Origin: Vulcanisaeta sp. JCM 16159
GTDB taxonomy: Archaea; Thermoproteota; Thermoprotei; Thermoproteales; Thermocladiaceae
Length of the DNA: 64,000 nucleotides
Direction: 5' to 3'
NCBI RefSeq assembly: GCF_001316265.1
Contig: NZ_BBDN01000002.1
Location: 62,001-126,000, forward strand
Shown piece after piece: positions 20,985 through 30,775 of this stretch (position 1 is the stretch's first letter; each line of letters opens with the position of its first letter). The translations under genes were made by a program, and so were the position numbers. The notes beneath the pieces are model-generated. The model ran no database searches. It had not been told where the DNA came from and saw only the letters and a list, made by a program, of their open reading frames with translations.

Positions 20985-22004
20985 ATGATAGAAGTTAACG
21001 AGAAGGTTAGTGGCCTAATTTATCAATTAAAAATATATATGCCCATGGACCCTGGTTACGTATTCTCCTACGTGATTAGGGAGGGAAATGATTGCTTGAT
21101 GATTGACGCAGGTTACCCCAATATGGACCTACTTAACCCATTAATTAATAGGTTGAGGGAAATACCAAACTGCAGGGTAAGTACCTTATTCATTACGCAT
21201 ATGCACATTGATCATACAGGCCTAGCTGATGAGCTGCGTAATAGGCTTAGCCTTAGCGTGGTAATGCATAGGAGGGATTATGAGCAAGTCATGAAGATGA
21301 TGGACAGGGATTCCTTCGTTAGGGGATTTCTGGAGTTGTCGGAGTATTACGGCGTTCCAAGCACAGAAATGGAACTTTATAGAAACGTTACCAGCAACAT
21401 ATCTGGTAGGAGGAGGATGAATTCGGTAAACCCTGATGTGATTATTGATGGTGAAGAAAATCACATCGGGAGTGTACGGGTATTACTAACGCCGGGTCAC
21501 TCGCCGGGTCATATTTCAGTCATCCTTAACGAGAAAGGAATAGCATTTACAGGTGACTTAATACTACCCACAATAACTACCCATGTTGGTTTAACACCAA
21601 TAAATCCAGGTAACCCACTCCTTGAATACCTTAATTCATTAATTAAGATACGTAACATAGGCCTTAAGTGCATATACCCTGGACATGAGGGTGAGATATG
21701 TAACGTTAATGCGAGGATAAATGAATTAATCATGCACAGGGTTTCGAGACTCTGCGAAGTACTAAATGCACTAAGGAATGGTGAATTAACGATATTTGAA
21801 ATAACGAAGAAGCTCAGGTGGATGGATAACAAGGGCTATGTTGATTTAGACCCAATGAATAGGTACATGGCGTTAACGGAGACTGCGGCCCTCGTAAAGT
21901 ACCTGGAATCAATGGGCATTGTTAAGGCAGGTAATGACTACAAGTACGGAATTACGAGGGATGTCTCCTGCAATATCAGGGAGTTAATACCGCAATTAGG
22001 TTAA
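20985..22004 (+). CDS. Metallo-beta-lactamase-fold hydrolase with C-terminal winged helix
   Basis: Intact 339 residues. The metal motif is FITHMHIDHTGLADEL (HxHxDH), the next His is in LLTPGHSPGHISVIL, the bridging Asp in AFTGDLILP, and the last His in CIYPGHEGEI. The C-terminal 90 residues (INELIMHRVSRLCEVLNALR, then ELTIFEITKKLRW) resemble the winged-helix tail of LACTB2/glyoxalase-II-like hydrolases. It should bind two zinc or iron ions and hydrolyse a thioester, ester or phosphodiester. It lies 25 bp upstream of a serine hydrolase gene, so the two hydrolases are probably co-transcribed. Confidence 0.87.
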   Translation: MIEVNEKVSGLIYQLKIYMPMDPGYVFSYVIREGNDCLMIDAGYPNMDLLNPLINRLREIPNCRVSTLFITHMHIDHTGLADELRNRLSLSVVMHRRDYEQVMKMMDRDSFVRGFLELSEYYGVPSTEMELYRNVTSNISGRRRMNSVNPDVIIDGEENHIGSVRVLLTPGHSPGHISVILNEKGIAFTGDLILPTITTHVGLTPINPGNPLLEYLNSLIKIRNIGLKCIYPGHEGEICNVNARINELIMHRVSRLCEVLNALRNGELTIFEITKKLRWMDNKGYVDLDPMNRYMALTETAALVKYLESMGIVKAGNDYKYGITRDVSCNIRELIPQLG

Positions 22005-22029
22005 TTAATTCGAAGCTATTAATTTATCG

Positions 22030-23386
22030 ATGGATTTCGGGGAAATCGAGGAATTCATTCTCAGTAAAATTAGGGAGTCGAGACTGCCTGGCCTAAGCAT
22101 TGGTGTTGTTAGGGACGGCGAGTTGGTTTATGCCAAGGGCTTTGGCTTTAGGGATATTGATAAGGGCTTACCTGCAACGCCACGGACTATCTATGGTATC
22201 GGTTCAATAACGAAGTCCTTCACCGCATTAGCAATACTAAGACTTGTTGAGGAGGGCAGGCTGAGCCTTGAGGACCCAGTCGATAAGTACGTACCGATTA
22301 AGTTAAACCCAATGGGTACGGTCACGATACACCACCTACTAACACACAGCAGTGGATTACCCGCGCTCGGCTATGCCGAGGCCTACATAAATGGTGTGCT
22401 TGGTCTTGACAGTAATTGGCTACCACTGGCAACACCCGAAGATGTGCTGGCGTTCATGAGGAGTGCTGCGGATTGGGCCGTGGCAAGGCCTGGCGAGAGG
22501 TTCTTCTACCTTAATGAGGGTTATGTAATACTGGGCTTAATAATCAAGAGAGTTAGTGGTATGCCCTATGAGGACTTCGTTAGGGAGAAAATACTGAAGC
22601 CACTTGGCATGGCCAGGACCTACTTCATGGCTGAGGAGGTTCTCAAGGACCCTGAGGTTGCGACACCGTACATAATTGATAGGGAGGGCAAGCACATACC
22701 GAGTAAGTTTCCATTCGGCATAACCTCTGATGGCGGATTACTTAGCAATGTCGTTGACATGACCAGGTACGTGTCAATGCTAATCAATAGGGGTGAGCTT
22801 AATGGCGTTAGGATGGTGGGTAGGGAGTTGATTGAGACTGCCGAGAGGGGTTACATAGACGTGCCCTGGAAAATCATCGGTGATGAGAAGTACGGCTATG
22901 GGCTAATAGTGAGCCAGAACTTCTACGGTAGGAGGTTAGTTGAGCATAGCGGCAATGTGGGTGTCTACACGGCGGATATGGCATACATACCAAGCGAGAA
23001 GATGGGGGTTATCATAATGCGAATGCCGAGGGTTATCCACTATCAAAGATGGGGATTTACGTACTAAGCAAGTTGCTTGGTCATGACCCAAGTGAATTAG
23101 GGGCATTTATGATTGAGGAGGTGAATAAAAGGCTCGAGGGAGCATACGAAGCGTATGGTGGTACTGTAAAGATCTCAATACAAAGGCAAGGAGACTACCT
23201 AGTAATGAAGAGTACAACGAAGTATACTGAGGAAACGACAATACTCGTACCCGATGAGGTAAGAAGGGACTACGCCAGGTTCTACACCCTAGTGAATGGG
23301 GCCAAAATACCCGTTGAGTTTTTTTTATTAACGATAATGGGGTTGTCCTTATCTATGAGAGGTTTAAGTTTATAAAACGAGAATGA
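22030..23386 (+). CDS. Serine hydrolase, beta-lactamase/Pab87-like, frameshifted
   Basis: Penicillin-binding-protein fold. The SxxK motif is in YGIGSITKSFTALAILRL, the Tyr motif in RFFYLNEGYVILGLI, and the third motif region in LVEHSGNVGVYTADM. The frame changes near 23050 (AEGYPLSKMGIYVLSK should continue) and again in the T8 run at about 23320, after which NDNGVVLIYERFKFI leads to the stop at 23386. The C-terminal 110 residues look like the lipocalin-like domain of the archaeal peptidase Pab87. No signal peptide. Likely a D-amino-acid peptidase or esterase. Confidence 0.83.
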
Positions 23387-23551
23387 ATAGTGAGGAGATA
23401 CTTTTGTAGAAAGATTTTTAAAGAACTACGTTATATGGAATTCGTATGATTAGAATAAAGTTTAATATTAACGATAAAAGAATGGACTTTTCGAATGAAA
23501 AATACAATGGATATATGTATATGAATTATATTCAAGAATATAGTAAATACT

Positions 23552-23986
23552 ATGTATATATGCGGCGAATACCAATGTAATGGTACTGCTTATTTACTTC
23601 ATCAATATGTCTTACCTGTGATTGTGGGCAATATAAACAATGTGCCATCCGAGGACGTTTCAAAACTACTTAGGGGTACGAGGGGCTTCTATGTTCAGTG
23701 GCTGATAACTAGGGAGCATGGTTCTAAGTATGCGGTCAGGAGGTTCATTGTTAAGCCTGGCGGTGTTATGCCCCTCCATAGTCATAAGTATACTGAGGCT
23801 GTTGTAATACTTAAGGGCAAACTCAGGGTTAGGACTGATGAGAAGATTTACGAACTTGGTCCAGGGGACTTCTTCTTCACGGGCCCGTACGAGCCCCATG
23901 CGATTGAGAATATTGGTGATGGCGAGGCTGAGTTTATATGCGTGATTTCCTATGAGGATGACATGTCATTGAAGCCTCTGGAGTGA
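23552..23986 (+). CDS. Cupin-domain protein
   Basis: A single cupin of about 144 residues or fewer. Motif 1 is GGVMPLHSHKYTEAVVILKG (H, H and E ligands) and motif 2 is GPGDFFFTGPYEPHAIEN (His ligand). The metal site is therefore complete. ATG 23552 opens the frame, but the first 20 residues are cysteine-rich and unlike a cupin, so the true start may be a GTG near 23615. The 165 bp before it is AT-rich without another gene. Function not predictable: a small dioxygenase, isomerase or binding protein. Confidence 0.75.
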   Translation: MYICGEYQCNGTAYLLHQYVLPVIVGNINNVPSEDVSKLLRGTRGFYVQWLITREHGSKYAVRRFIVKPGGVMPLHSHKYTEAVVILKGKLRVRTDEKIYELGPGDFFFTGPYEPHAIENIGDGEAEFICVISYEDDMSLKPLE

Positions 23987-24102
23987 TTGAATAGTTTTGA
24001 ATTTTGTTCTTATTGTTCGTGTTCAAACCGCAAGTTATATAGCAATAATTAGTGTGATGTAGATTATTTGTTGAAAAATAGTTATTAAGAGGTAATTATA
24101 AC

Positions 24103-25324
24103 ATGCATTCAATGAACCCAATTAATGATTACCTCAAGGACACTATTAAGGATTTACAGGGTGAGAAGGCCTTCACATACCTAGCTAAGGCACGTGAGGT
24201 TACCGAGAAGAAGGTATTAAGGTTATTTCATTCGGTATAGGCCAACCTGATATACCAACCTTTGACAATATAATAAGCGCGGCCAAGAGGGCCCTTGATG
24301 AAAAATTCACCGGATACACGGAAACCGAGGGGATTAGGGAACTTAGGGAGCCATTGCCGACTACCTTAACTATAGGTACCGCACTAACGTTAGGCCTGAT
24401 GAGGTCATTGTAACCACTGGAACTAAGACGGCTATTTTCCTAGCCATAGCGGCCTACGTAAGGCCAGGCGATGAGGTGATGATACCAGACCCCACATACC
24501 CAGCATATCCAGAGCTCACGAAATTCTTCGGCGGTAAGCCTATCTATGTTTCCATGAGATTTGACCCAGAAGATGGATTTAGGCTAGACTTAGACGCTAT
24601 TGAGAGTTCAATAACCACGAGGACTAAGGCCATTGTGATAAATAACCCACACAACCCAACGGGCGCCATATTCAGGCCTGAGGAGGTTACCAAACTCCTT
24701 GAGATAGCCAGGGACCATAATCTATTGGTTATTGTTGATGAGATATATGACAACTTCGTTTATGAGACAAGCGCATTTAAGAGTGTCCTAGAGCTTGAGC
24801 CTGAGTGGAGGAATTACGTGCTCTATACCAATGGCTTTAGTAAGACCTTCTCAATGACTGGTTGGAGGCTTGGTTACCTAGTGGCTAGTAGGGATGTTAT
24901 TGATCCGATAAGGAAGTTAGCAGCGAACACCTATAGTTGCCCACCGAGCATTGCGCAGAAGGCCGGTGTTGAGGCCCTTAGAAATGAGGCATCCTGGAGG
25001 AGTTCCAAGGCCATGATTGAGTTATTCAGGAGGAGGAGGGACGTGATGTATGAGGAGTTGAGGAAGATACCTGGTATCGAGGTTTGGAGGAGTACGGGCG
25101 CCTTCTACATGTATCCAAGGGTTAAGAAGATACTCGATAAATTGGGCATGGATGTTGAGAAATTCGCCGATTGGCTACTTGAGAATTACGGAGTCGTCGT
25201 ACTGCCCGGAACAGCATTCTCAGAAACCCACATGGGCAGGGAATACGTGAGACTTAGCTTTGCACTTGATGAGAAGTTGATTAGGGAGGGTATAGAAAGG
25301 ATTAGGAAGGCAGTTGAGGGTTAG
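24103..25324 (+). CDS. Class I/II PLP aminotransferase, frameshifted
   Basis: Fold type I aminotransferase of about 405 residues after correction. SFGIGQPDIPTFDNIISAA is the conserved N-terminal block, VIVTTGTKTAIFLAIAAYV the cofactor loop, and IVINNPHNPTGAIF the Asn motif. VDEIYDNFVYE gives the Asp/Tyr pair, TNGFSKTFSMTGWRLGY the PLP Lys, and GREYVRLSFAL the substrate Arg. Frame changes lie near 24220 and 24355. ATG 24103 is preceded by AAGAGGT at a suitable distance, so it was chosen as start. It transfers an amino group between an amino acid and a 2-oxo acid; aspartate or aromatic specificity cannot be told. Confidence 0.87.
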
Positions 25325-25331
25325 GGCTTAA

Positions 25332-25814
25332 TTAGCAGGATGTTAATAAATCGAGTATCTGCTCCGTAGACGCTACCTTGAGGTCGTCCATTATGTTAGT
25401 TATTATTCTTAGCGTTAAATCATCGCTGGGATTACCAGCCCTACCTCTCATCCCAATGGCATACCTACATGGGTTATCTATGAAATCCTCATTACCATAA
25501 CCCATCAATAACTCTCTCCTAACCCCTTTACATACTACCCGCATGAGGACATTGTTGCCCTTCACATCATGAATAACGTTACCATATATGGGTGAATACT
25601 TCGTATAAACCTCAAACCTAACCTGGACGTAGTTACCCGGGCTTCGGAAAATCGGCCCCTCAACTATTAATGAGTCAAGCAACCCATCATCACTAATTAC
25701 GAACTCAACGGTCAACTCAAGCTCATGGAACCAAAAATGAACAATTAAACAATCAAACGCGCCCAAATACCTTGAGCACTTAATTCCACCTGAGATGCAA
25801 TCTTCAACGCCCAC
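25332..25814 (-). CDS. Hypothetical protein
   Basis: Intact 160-residue frame with good codon character, convergent with the aminotransferase (7 bp between stops). Beta-strand-rich N-terminus (CLIVHFWFHELELTVEFVIS), then a helical C-terminus (LRIITNIMDDLKVASTEQIL). Five Cys residues are spread through the protein without a metal-site spacing. No signal peptide or membrane segment. I do not recognise the family. Confidence 0.6.
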   Translation of the reverse strand: MGVEDCISGGIKCSRYLGAFDCLIVHFWFHELELTVEFVISDDGLLDSLIVEGPIFRSPGNYVQVRFEVYTKYSPIYGNVIHDVKGNNVLMRVVCKGVRRELLMGYGNEDFIDNPCRYAIGMRGRAGNPSDDLTLRIITNIMDDLKVASTEQILDLLTSC

Positions 25815-26185
25815 GTTAAAGCAATTATCCCTAACCCACTATTTAAACATTAATTGCTCACACGGTACTTTACAAACAGCAAATAACTCACGTTAATAAA
25901 AACAAGATTATTCCAAAGAAAACACCAGAGAAATCTTTAAATAAAAGCAAAATTATGAAGAAATCAGAGAAATATAAGGTAGGCCCACTATCGTGGGCTA
26001 AAATAAGTACATTTCTTTTCTTTCTTCTTTTTCTCCTCGGCTCAATTATTACGTTGCTTCTGTATTGCATCTATCGTTTTATTTTCTACAAGGGAACAAA
26101 TACAGTAATATATAGAGACCTATAAAATCTTTATCCAGAGAAGACTAAAAAGATTTAAATTAATCCTCAAGGCATAACCTATCGT
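25815..26185. other. Intergenic, 370 bp, no gene seen
   Basis: AT-rich spacer between divergently oriented genes. A TATA-like GATTTAAATT about 33 nt before ATG 26186 is a plausible promoter for the downstream gene. A 60-codon open frame on the minus strand has Lys/Phe-rich low-complexity content and no start signal, and I do not accept it. Confidence 0.5.
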
Positions 26186-26983
26186 ATGAGTTATGTGGAA
26201 ATCGGGCTTGGGGATATCATTGGGATAATTAAGGAGTTGAGGGCACTTAGGGATACACTTAGGAATAGGCTTACCATTAAGGTTCCTAGGGACTATGTCG
26301 TTGGTAATGTTGATGTCTTGGCCAGGCCGATGTTCACTGATGGTTTTATTGTTTCATTCAGGGTTGGTCAGCGTGAGTATAGGGTTTGGTGGTCTAACAT
26401 TGAGGAATCACTGAGGGGAGTGGGCAGTGATTGGGGTGATTATAGGGTCGTGGTTGGTAAGGAGCCATACATTGAGTTTTTAAATATAGACGGCAGCATT
26501 GCGGCTAGGGTTAGGATTAATGAGGAATTGATAAGTAGGTTAGACAGCATGTTAAACGCAGCTTTTCTACTCAGTGTTGTGGATTGGTTTATTGAGGATG
26601 ATGTCAGGAGCATAGCAAACATAGCCAATGTATTCCTACCAGAGGACTACTCAGAGCTAAGGTACATCAGTGACTTTGTGGAGACCGTGCACTCGAAATT
26701 AAGTGAGTTGAATATTATCAAGGAGCTTGAGGATGGCGTTAGGAGGATAGAGCTCGAGTGCCACATGAATAACCATAGGAATAGGGAGGTTGTCGAGGTA
26801 ATACCGGTTGGTAAGTACTACCTATGCCCAGAGTGCTTGAGGAAAGCTGAGAAGTACGTTGACGATGTACTTAACAAGTGGAAGGACGTGAAGATAAAGG
26901 TGCCACTCGAGACATGGCAGGGAATACAGAAAAGCATAGAACAAACAAAGGAAATAATAAAGTCAGTAACAGAAACCATATAA
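26186..26983 (+). CDS. Hypothetical protein with a C-terminal Cys/His knuckle
   Basis: Intact 265 residues. The N-terminal half is mixed alpha/beta (VDVLARPMFTDGFIVSFRVG, REYRVWWSNIEESL). The middle is helical. Residues 195-235 carry ECHMNNHRN and YYLCPECLRKAEKYV, that is C-x-(M/N)-x2-H followed by C-x2-C, a possible zinc site. The tail is a long amphipathic helix (IQKSIEQTKEIIKSVTETI). No membrane segments. I do not recognise the family. Confidence 0.65.
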   Translation: MSYVEIGLGDIIGIIKELRALRDTLRNRLTIKVPRDYVVGNVDVLARPMFTDGFIVSFRVGQREYRVWWSNIEESLRGVGSDWGDYRVVVGKEPYIEFLNIDGSIAARVRINEELISRLDSMLNAAFLLSVVDWFIEDDVRSIANIANVFLPEDYSELRYISDFVETVHSKLSELNIIKELEDGVRRIELECHMNNHRNREVVEVIPVGKYYLCPECLRKAEKYVDDVLNKWKDVKIKVPLETWQGIQKSIEQTKEIIKSVTETI

Positions 26984-27217
26984 TATGCCCTTTCCTCCTT
27001 CTTAATAGTCCAATCAAAAATCAAACCTATGGTGATACCAATAAAGCCCATGCTTCCACCAGGATTAACTACGAACCTAACAGCAAACATTGCAGTAATT
27101 GCTATACAAAATACCTACTTATGAAAAGCTCATGATCCATGGTTTAATGCTCGTCATGAAGTCCCGTAAAATTCAAGCCGAAAATAATACAAACAACATG
27201 GAGTGTTACGTGATTGG

Positions 27218-27313
27218 TGCGGGGGCCGGGATTTGAACCCGGGACCTCCCGGTTATGAGCCATACGCGGGGCTACCACCCCAGGGCGCTCCAACCAGGCT
27301 GAGCTACCCCCGC
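27218..27313 (-). tRNA. tRNA with anticodon CAU (elongator Met or Ile2), intron at 29/30
   Basis: Acceptor GCGGGGG/CCCCCGC (7 bp), D stem GCTC/GAGC, T arm CCGGG-TTCAAAT-CCCGG, discriminator A, and CCA encoded at 27215-27217. The anticodon loop CTCATAA gives CAU (27255-27257). Removing 27262-27282 restores a perfect CCCGG/CCGGG anticodon stem. G1-C72 argues against the initiator, which in archaea normally has A1-U72. It is either elongator tRNA-Met or the tRNA-Ile read after agmatidine modification of C34; sequence alone did not decide this here. Confidence 0.92.
27262..27282 (-). other. tRNA intron, 21 nt, noncanonical position 29/30
   Basis: The insertion lies between tRNA positions 29 and 30, in the anticodon stem. 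It begins TGGGG and has an internal AGCCCCG, so it can form a GGGG/CCCC hairpin. The 21-nt intron of the tRNA-Thr gene at 57420-57440 has the same length, position, TGGGG start and AGCCCCG block. The boundary is inferred from stem restoration. I could not fit a strict bulge-helix-bulge by eye. Confidence 0.8.
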
Positions 27314-27373
27314 GACTCGTTGTATTTCATTCACTGGTTTAAAAGTATTTTTCTACGGTCGTTTATCCATGCC

Positions 27374-28435
27374 TCATAGCCTTGGTATTCTCCGCCTCCT
27401 TGGTCTTAACGTATATCTTAACATGTACATAATTAGAATAATTAGGATTAGCAGTAGTACGGCCTGTATTGGCATTATGTAGCTGGACTGCGATGTTACT
27501 TGCGGATTTTGCATGTTATTTTCGTTATACCATTGCTGTATTATTGCGGTTATTTCCTGAGCTATCTGTGGGTTCTCGATTATTATGCCGAGTTCCCTAT
27601 TGCTATTTATTGAGTTATAATCGAGGTTCACACTACCCACATACACGTAGTCGCCAACGACTATCGCCTTAGCCGTTAGGTCACTAACCATCACCGCGCC
27701 TAACTCATTGACTGCTTCCTCATTCTCTGTGTGTTGTCCAACGAGTATAAGCCTATCATTGTGTGCCAGGATTAGGCTGTACATCCCCGAGGATGTGTAA
27801 AGCTCCTCCATAGCCATGTAGAGAGTCCCCGGTTGTCTGAGTAGGTCCTCTAGGTATTCTCCCGAGTTTATTGGTGACATCACAATGCCTGGGTAGTTTA
27901 TCTGCGTGATTGATTCATTACGGTAATCAGTGAGTATTATCCCGGCGAAGACCTGGGCAATGCTTGAGTTCTCAATCACAAGGTCAATGCCTAGGTCCCT
28001 TTCAAAGCCGTAGTAGGTTGGGTTTATTGAGCCTATTATCACGGTATCATTATCTATGACGAAGACCTTACTATGCACATAGTCATAGCCATAATTAAAC
28101 GAAACATGGGCACCGGAACTAATTAACTCATTAACGGCTGAGTACTCCTCCTCGGGTACCCCGCCATATACATTGCCTGACAAAACCACGTAAACCTCAA
28201 CACCCCTCTGAGCCAGGCTCGCCAGCTCATTAATAAGAGGTTGATAGGTTAATTCATAAACCTCAGCGTACACGCAACACCTAGCCTCACCAATCACGTT
28301 GAGGATATATGTTGAATTCATCGGCGACACGACAATGGAAACCTGACTCGAATTAATGGGTAAAAACCAACTCTGAGCGTAAACCGGCATGGACAGAACC
28401 ATGACGAACGCAGCAATAATAATGAAAAACCTCAT
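27374..28435 (-). CDS. Exported PLD-like protein with one complete HKD motif
   Basis: 353 residues with signal peptide (MRFFIIIAAFVMVLSMPVYA), two phospholipase-D-type halves and a C-terminal membrane helix plus basic tail (RPRRRRIPRL). The first half has HSKVFVIDNDTVIIGSINPT, a full HxKx4Dx6GSxN. The second half, LTAKAIVVGDYVYVGSVNLD, keeps Lys, Asp and GSxN but lacks the His. The enzyme would face the outside. It could act as a phosphodiesterase or nuclease only if it dimerises through the intact motif, or it could be a binding protein. The gene lies between two tRNA genes and shows no operon partner. Confidence 0.82.
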   Translation of the reverse strand: MRFFIIIAAFVMVLSMPVYAQSWFLPINSSQVSIVVSPMNSTYILNVIGEARCCVYAEVYELTYQPLINELASLAQRGVEVYVVLSGNVYGGVPEEEYSAVNELISSGAHVSFNYGYDYVHSKVFVIDNDTVIIGSINPTYYGFERDLGIDLVIENSSIAQVFAGIILTDYRNESITQINYPGIVMSPINSGEYLEDLLRQPGTLYMAMEELYTSSGMYSLILAHNDRLILVGQHTENEEAVNELGAVMVSDLTAKAIVVGDYVYVGSVNLDYNSINSNRELGIIIENPQIAQEITAIIQQWYNENNMQNPQVTSQSSYIMPIQAVLLLILIILIMYMLRYTLRPRRRRIPRL

Positions 28436-28537
28436 CAGAACTTAACTCTCAATAGCCAAATTTAAGTACTATTACTATTACCAAAAATGCGCAATACCAC
28501 GTAACGACCAACGAATATGTAAAAGCCCAGAAAAATG

Positions 28538-28547
28538 CTTTTAAATC
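28538..28547 (+). promoter_or_regulatory. TATA box of the tRNA-Lys gene
   Basis: CTTTTAAATC is centred about 26 nt before the first base of the tRNA, the standard archaeal distance, with an A-rich BRE-like stretch before it. Confidence 0.55.
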
Positions 28548-28566
28548 AGAGAAAAAACAGCCGAAC

Positions 28567-28639
<73 letters not shown>

Positions 28640-28771
28640 CTAAATTTTTACTATTTTACATATTTATTAATGAAGTAAATGAAGCATTGCTTGTAATTAT
28701 TTCCTGCACTGTACTGTTAACGAAGAAAGGGGTGTATTTTTTTATTAACTGTAATTGGATCTACCATGCCT

Positions 28772-29521
28772 TTACGTTATTGACCATCCACCATCAACAA
28801 TTATTAGGTCTCCCGTGATATAACTTGCCTCGTCTGATGCCAGGAATGCGACTACAGATGCTATGTCCTCGGGCTCTGCCAATCTTCCCACTGGTATTAT
28901 TTGTTCCATCATCTTCACCTGTTCCTCACTGCCTGGTTGCATCGCACCTGGCGTCTTAACGGCACCTGGTGCTATGGCGTTTACTGTTATTCCGTAGCGG
29001 GCTAATTCAAGAGCTAGGGCTCTGGTGAAGCCGACAATTCCTGCCTTGGATGCGCTGTAGTGCGTTAGTCCTGCGAAGCCCATGATGTTTCCTGCTATGG
29101 ATGATATGTTTATTATCCTGCCATACTTCTGCTTAACCATGTAGGGCACAACAGCCCTCGTTACGTTGAATGTACCGTTTAGGTTTATGTTAATTACCCT
29201 GTACCAGTCGTCAATCGTCATTTCGAGAAAGGGCTTGAATGGGTATATGCCGGCGTTGTTCACGAGGATGTCGATGCGCCCATACGTGTCATAGACCCTC
29301 TTGGCCACGTCCTCAGCCATCCTTGGATCAGTCACGTCGAGCCTCAATGCTATTCCCTGGCCGCTTAGGTTCCTTATCTCGTTGAGGATTTCATTCTCCT
29401 TGCCTGTTATATCCGTGACAACGACGGTAGCGCCATCCTTTGCTAATCTCAGGGCTATGCTCCTCCCAATTCCCTGACCGGCCCCCGTGACTATTGCGAC
29501 CCTATTCTTTAGTGTGGGCAT
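28772..29521 (-). CDS. SDR-family oxidoreductase (FabG-like)
   Basis: Intact 249 residues. The NAD(P) motif is VAIVTGAGQGIGRSIALRLA, the next block LVNNAGIYPF, catalytic Ser in NISSIAGNIMGF, and Tyr/Lys in LTHYSASKAGIVGFTRALA. It ends YITGDLIIVDGGWS, as in classical 3-oxoacyl-ACP reductase/glucose dehydrogenase-like SDRs. An acidic Asp at the end of beta-2 (VVVTDITGK) suggests NAD preference. Substrate unknown. It is divergent from the ABC transporter genes across about 260 bp of AT-rich DNA. Confidence 0.9.
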   Translation of the reverse strand: MPTLKNRVAIVTGAGQGIGRSIALRLAKDGATVVVTDITGKENEILNEIRNLSGQGIALRLDVTDPRMAEDVAKRVYDTYGRIDILVNNAGIYPFKPFLEMTIDDWYRVININLNGTFNVTRAVVPYMVKQKYGRIINISSIAGNIMGFAGLTHYSASKAGIVGFTRALALELARYGITVNAIAPGAVKTPGAMQPGSEEQVKMMEQIIPVGRLAEPEDIASVVAFLASDEASYITGDLIIVDGGWSIT

Positions 29522-29778
29522 AATCTAAGTTAACAATTAGTTATATATAAATTTTACTTATATTTGAATCATAATGGAGTTAAGTAATTAATTAACTTAT
29601 ATTGGAGGTAAATATAATCCTTTATAGGTAATTAAATATAGTTGACTGTCATGAATTTAATTTTAGTCATCAACGAAACACCGCTTGGTGCGATTTGTAG
29701 GTATTTAGTCTCGTAAATATGCGAACATTGAGAGTAGGTAATTTAAATGATGCGTTATTTTTGTCGTAATTGGTTAAT

Positions 29779-30773
29779 ATGCGTGTTGTTGAGGTTCGTA
29801 ATTTAGTAAAGGTTTATAATAATAACGTGAGGGCCTTGATGATGTTTCGTTGAGTGTTGATGAGGGTGAGATCTTTGCAATGCTTGGTCCTAATGGTGCT
29901 GGTAAGACCACGCTTATGAGGGTACTGACGACGCAGATAAGGCCAACCTCCGGCTCTGCTTATGTAATGGGTTATGATGTGGTTAGGGAGGGTGATAAGG
30001 TTAGGAGGGTTATTGGTTATGTTCCTCAGGAGTTCAGTATTTGGATAGATTTGACTGGTTATGAGAACCTACTCATTTACTCGAAGGTTTATGGAGTGAC
30101 AGGCAATGAGGCACGTAGGAGAATTAGGGAGGTTCTGGAGTTCATGGATTTAATGGATGCTGCAAACAGGTTGGTTAGTACGTACTCGGGCGGTATGATT
30201 AGGAGGTTGGAGATTGCCGCTGCGTTGATCATAGAGCCCGAGGTTTTATTCCTGGATGAACCAACCGTGGGCCTGGATCCAGCGGCTAGGAGACTTGTGT
30301 GGGAGAAGTTAATTACGTTTAACAAGGAAAGGGGCATTACCATTTTCTTCAATTCCCATTATATGGATGAGGTAGAGTTGTATGCTAGAAGAGCCGCATT
30401 GCTTAATAGGGGTAAGGTTATTGCGCAGGGTACTATTGATGAGTTGAGAGGTTCCGTTAGTAATGACGTTATTGAATTTTTAGTTAGTAATGCTGAATTA
30501 ACTGTGAAGGTATTAAAGGAGGTTAGTAATGGTATTGCGGATGTTAGTTTTGTTGATGAGAGCATTGTCAGGGTTATGGTGAGGGATGCAGATGAGTCCT
30601 TGCCTACGTTAATAAATGTTATTTCTAATCATGGCATATCGATAAGGAGAGTATCGGTGTATAAGCCATCACTTGATGATGTATTCCTGAAATATGTCGG
30701 AAGGAGAATCGGTGAGGTTGAGAGTAAGGTGAGCGAATTAAGAGCTGTTAGGAGGGCTGTAATGAGGGGTTGA
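29779..30773 (+). CDS. ABC transporter ATPase (ABC-2/DrrA type), one frameshift
   Basis: N-terminus MRVVEVRNLVKVYNNNVRAL in one frame. It then continues, with one G missing near 29840, as DDVSLSVDEGEIFAMLGPNG. Walker A is GPNGAGKTTLM, Q-loop VPQEFSIW, signature YSGGMIRRLEIA, Walker B VLFLDEPTVGLDP, and H-loop FNSHYMDE. The C-terminal 90 residues are the usual DrrA extension. It energises the permease encoded next (ATG 2 bp after the stop). A TATA-like ATTTAAAT at about 29741 precedes the start. Export of a lipid, drug or peptide is likely. Confidence 0.92.
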
Positions 30774-30775
30774 GT

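Noticed and set aside
25888-26070. 60-codon frame in the 25.8-26.2 kb spacer
   Set aside because: Lys/Phe/Leu-rich product of AT-rich DNA with no ribosome-binding site or neighbour; treated as non-coding.
27218-27313. Initiator tRNA-Met
   Set aside because: The first pair is G1-C72, whereas archaeal initiators normally have A1-U72.
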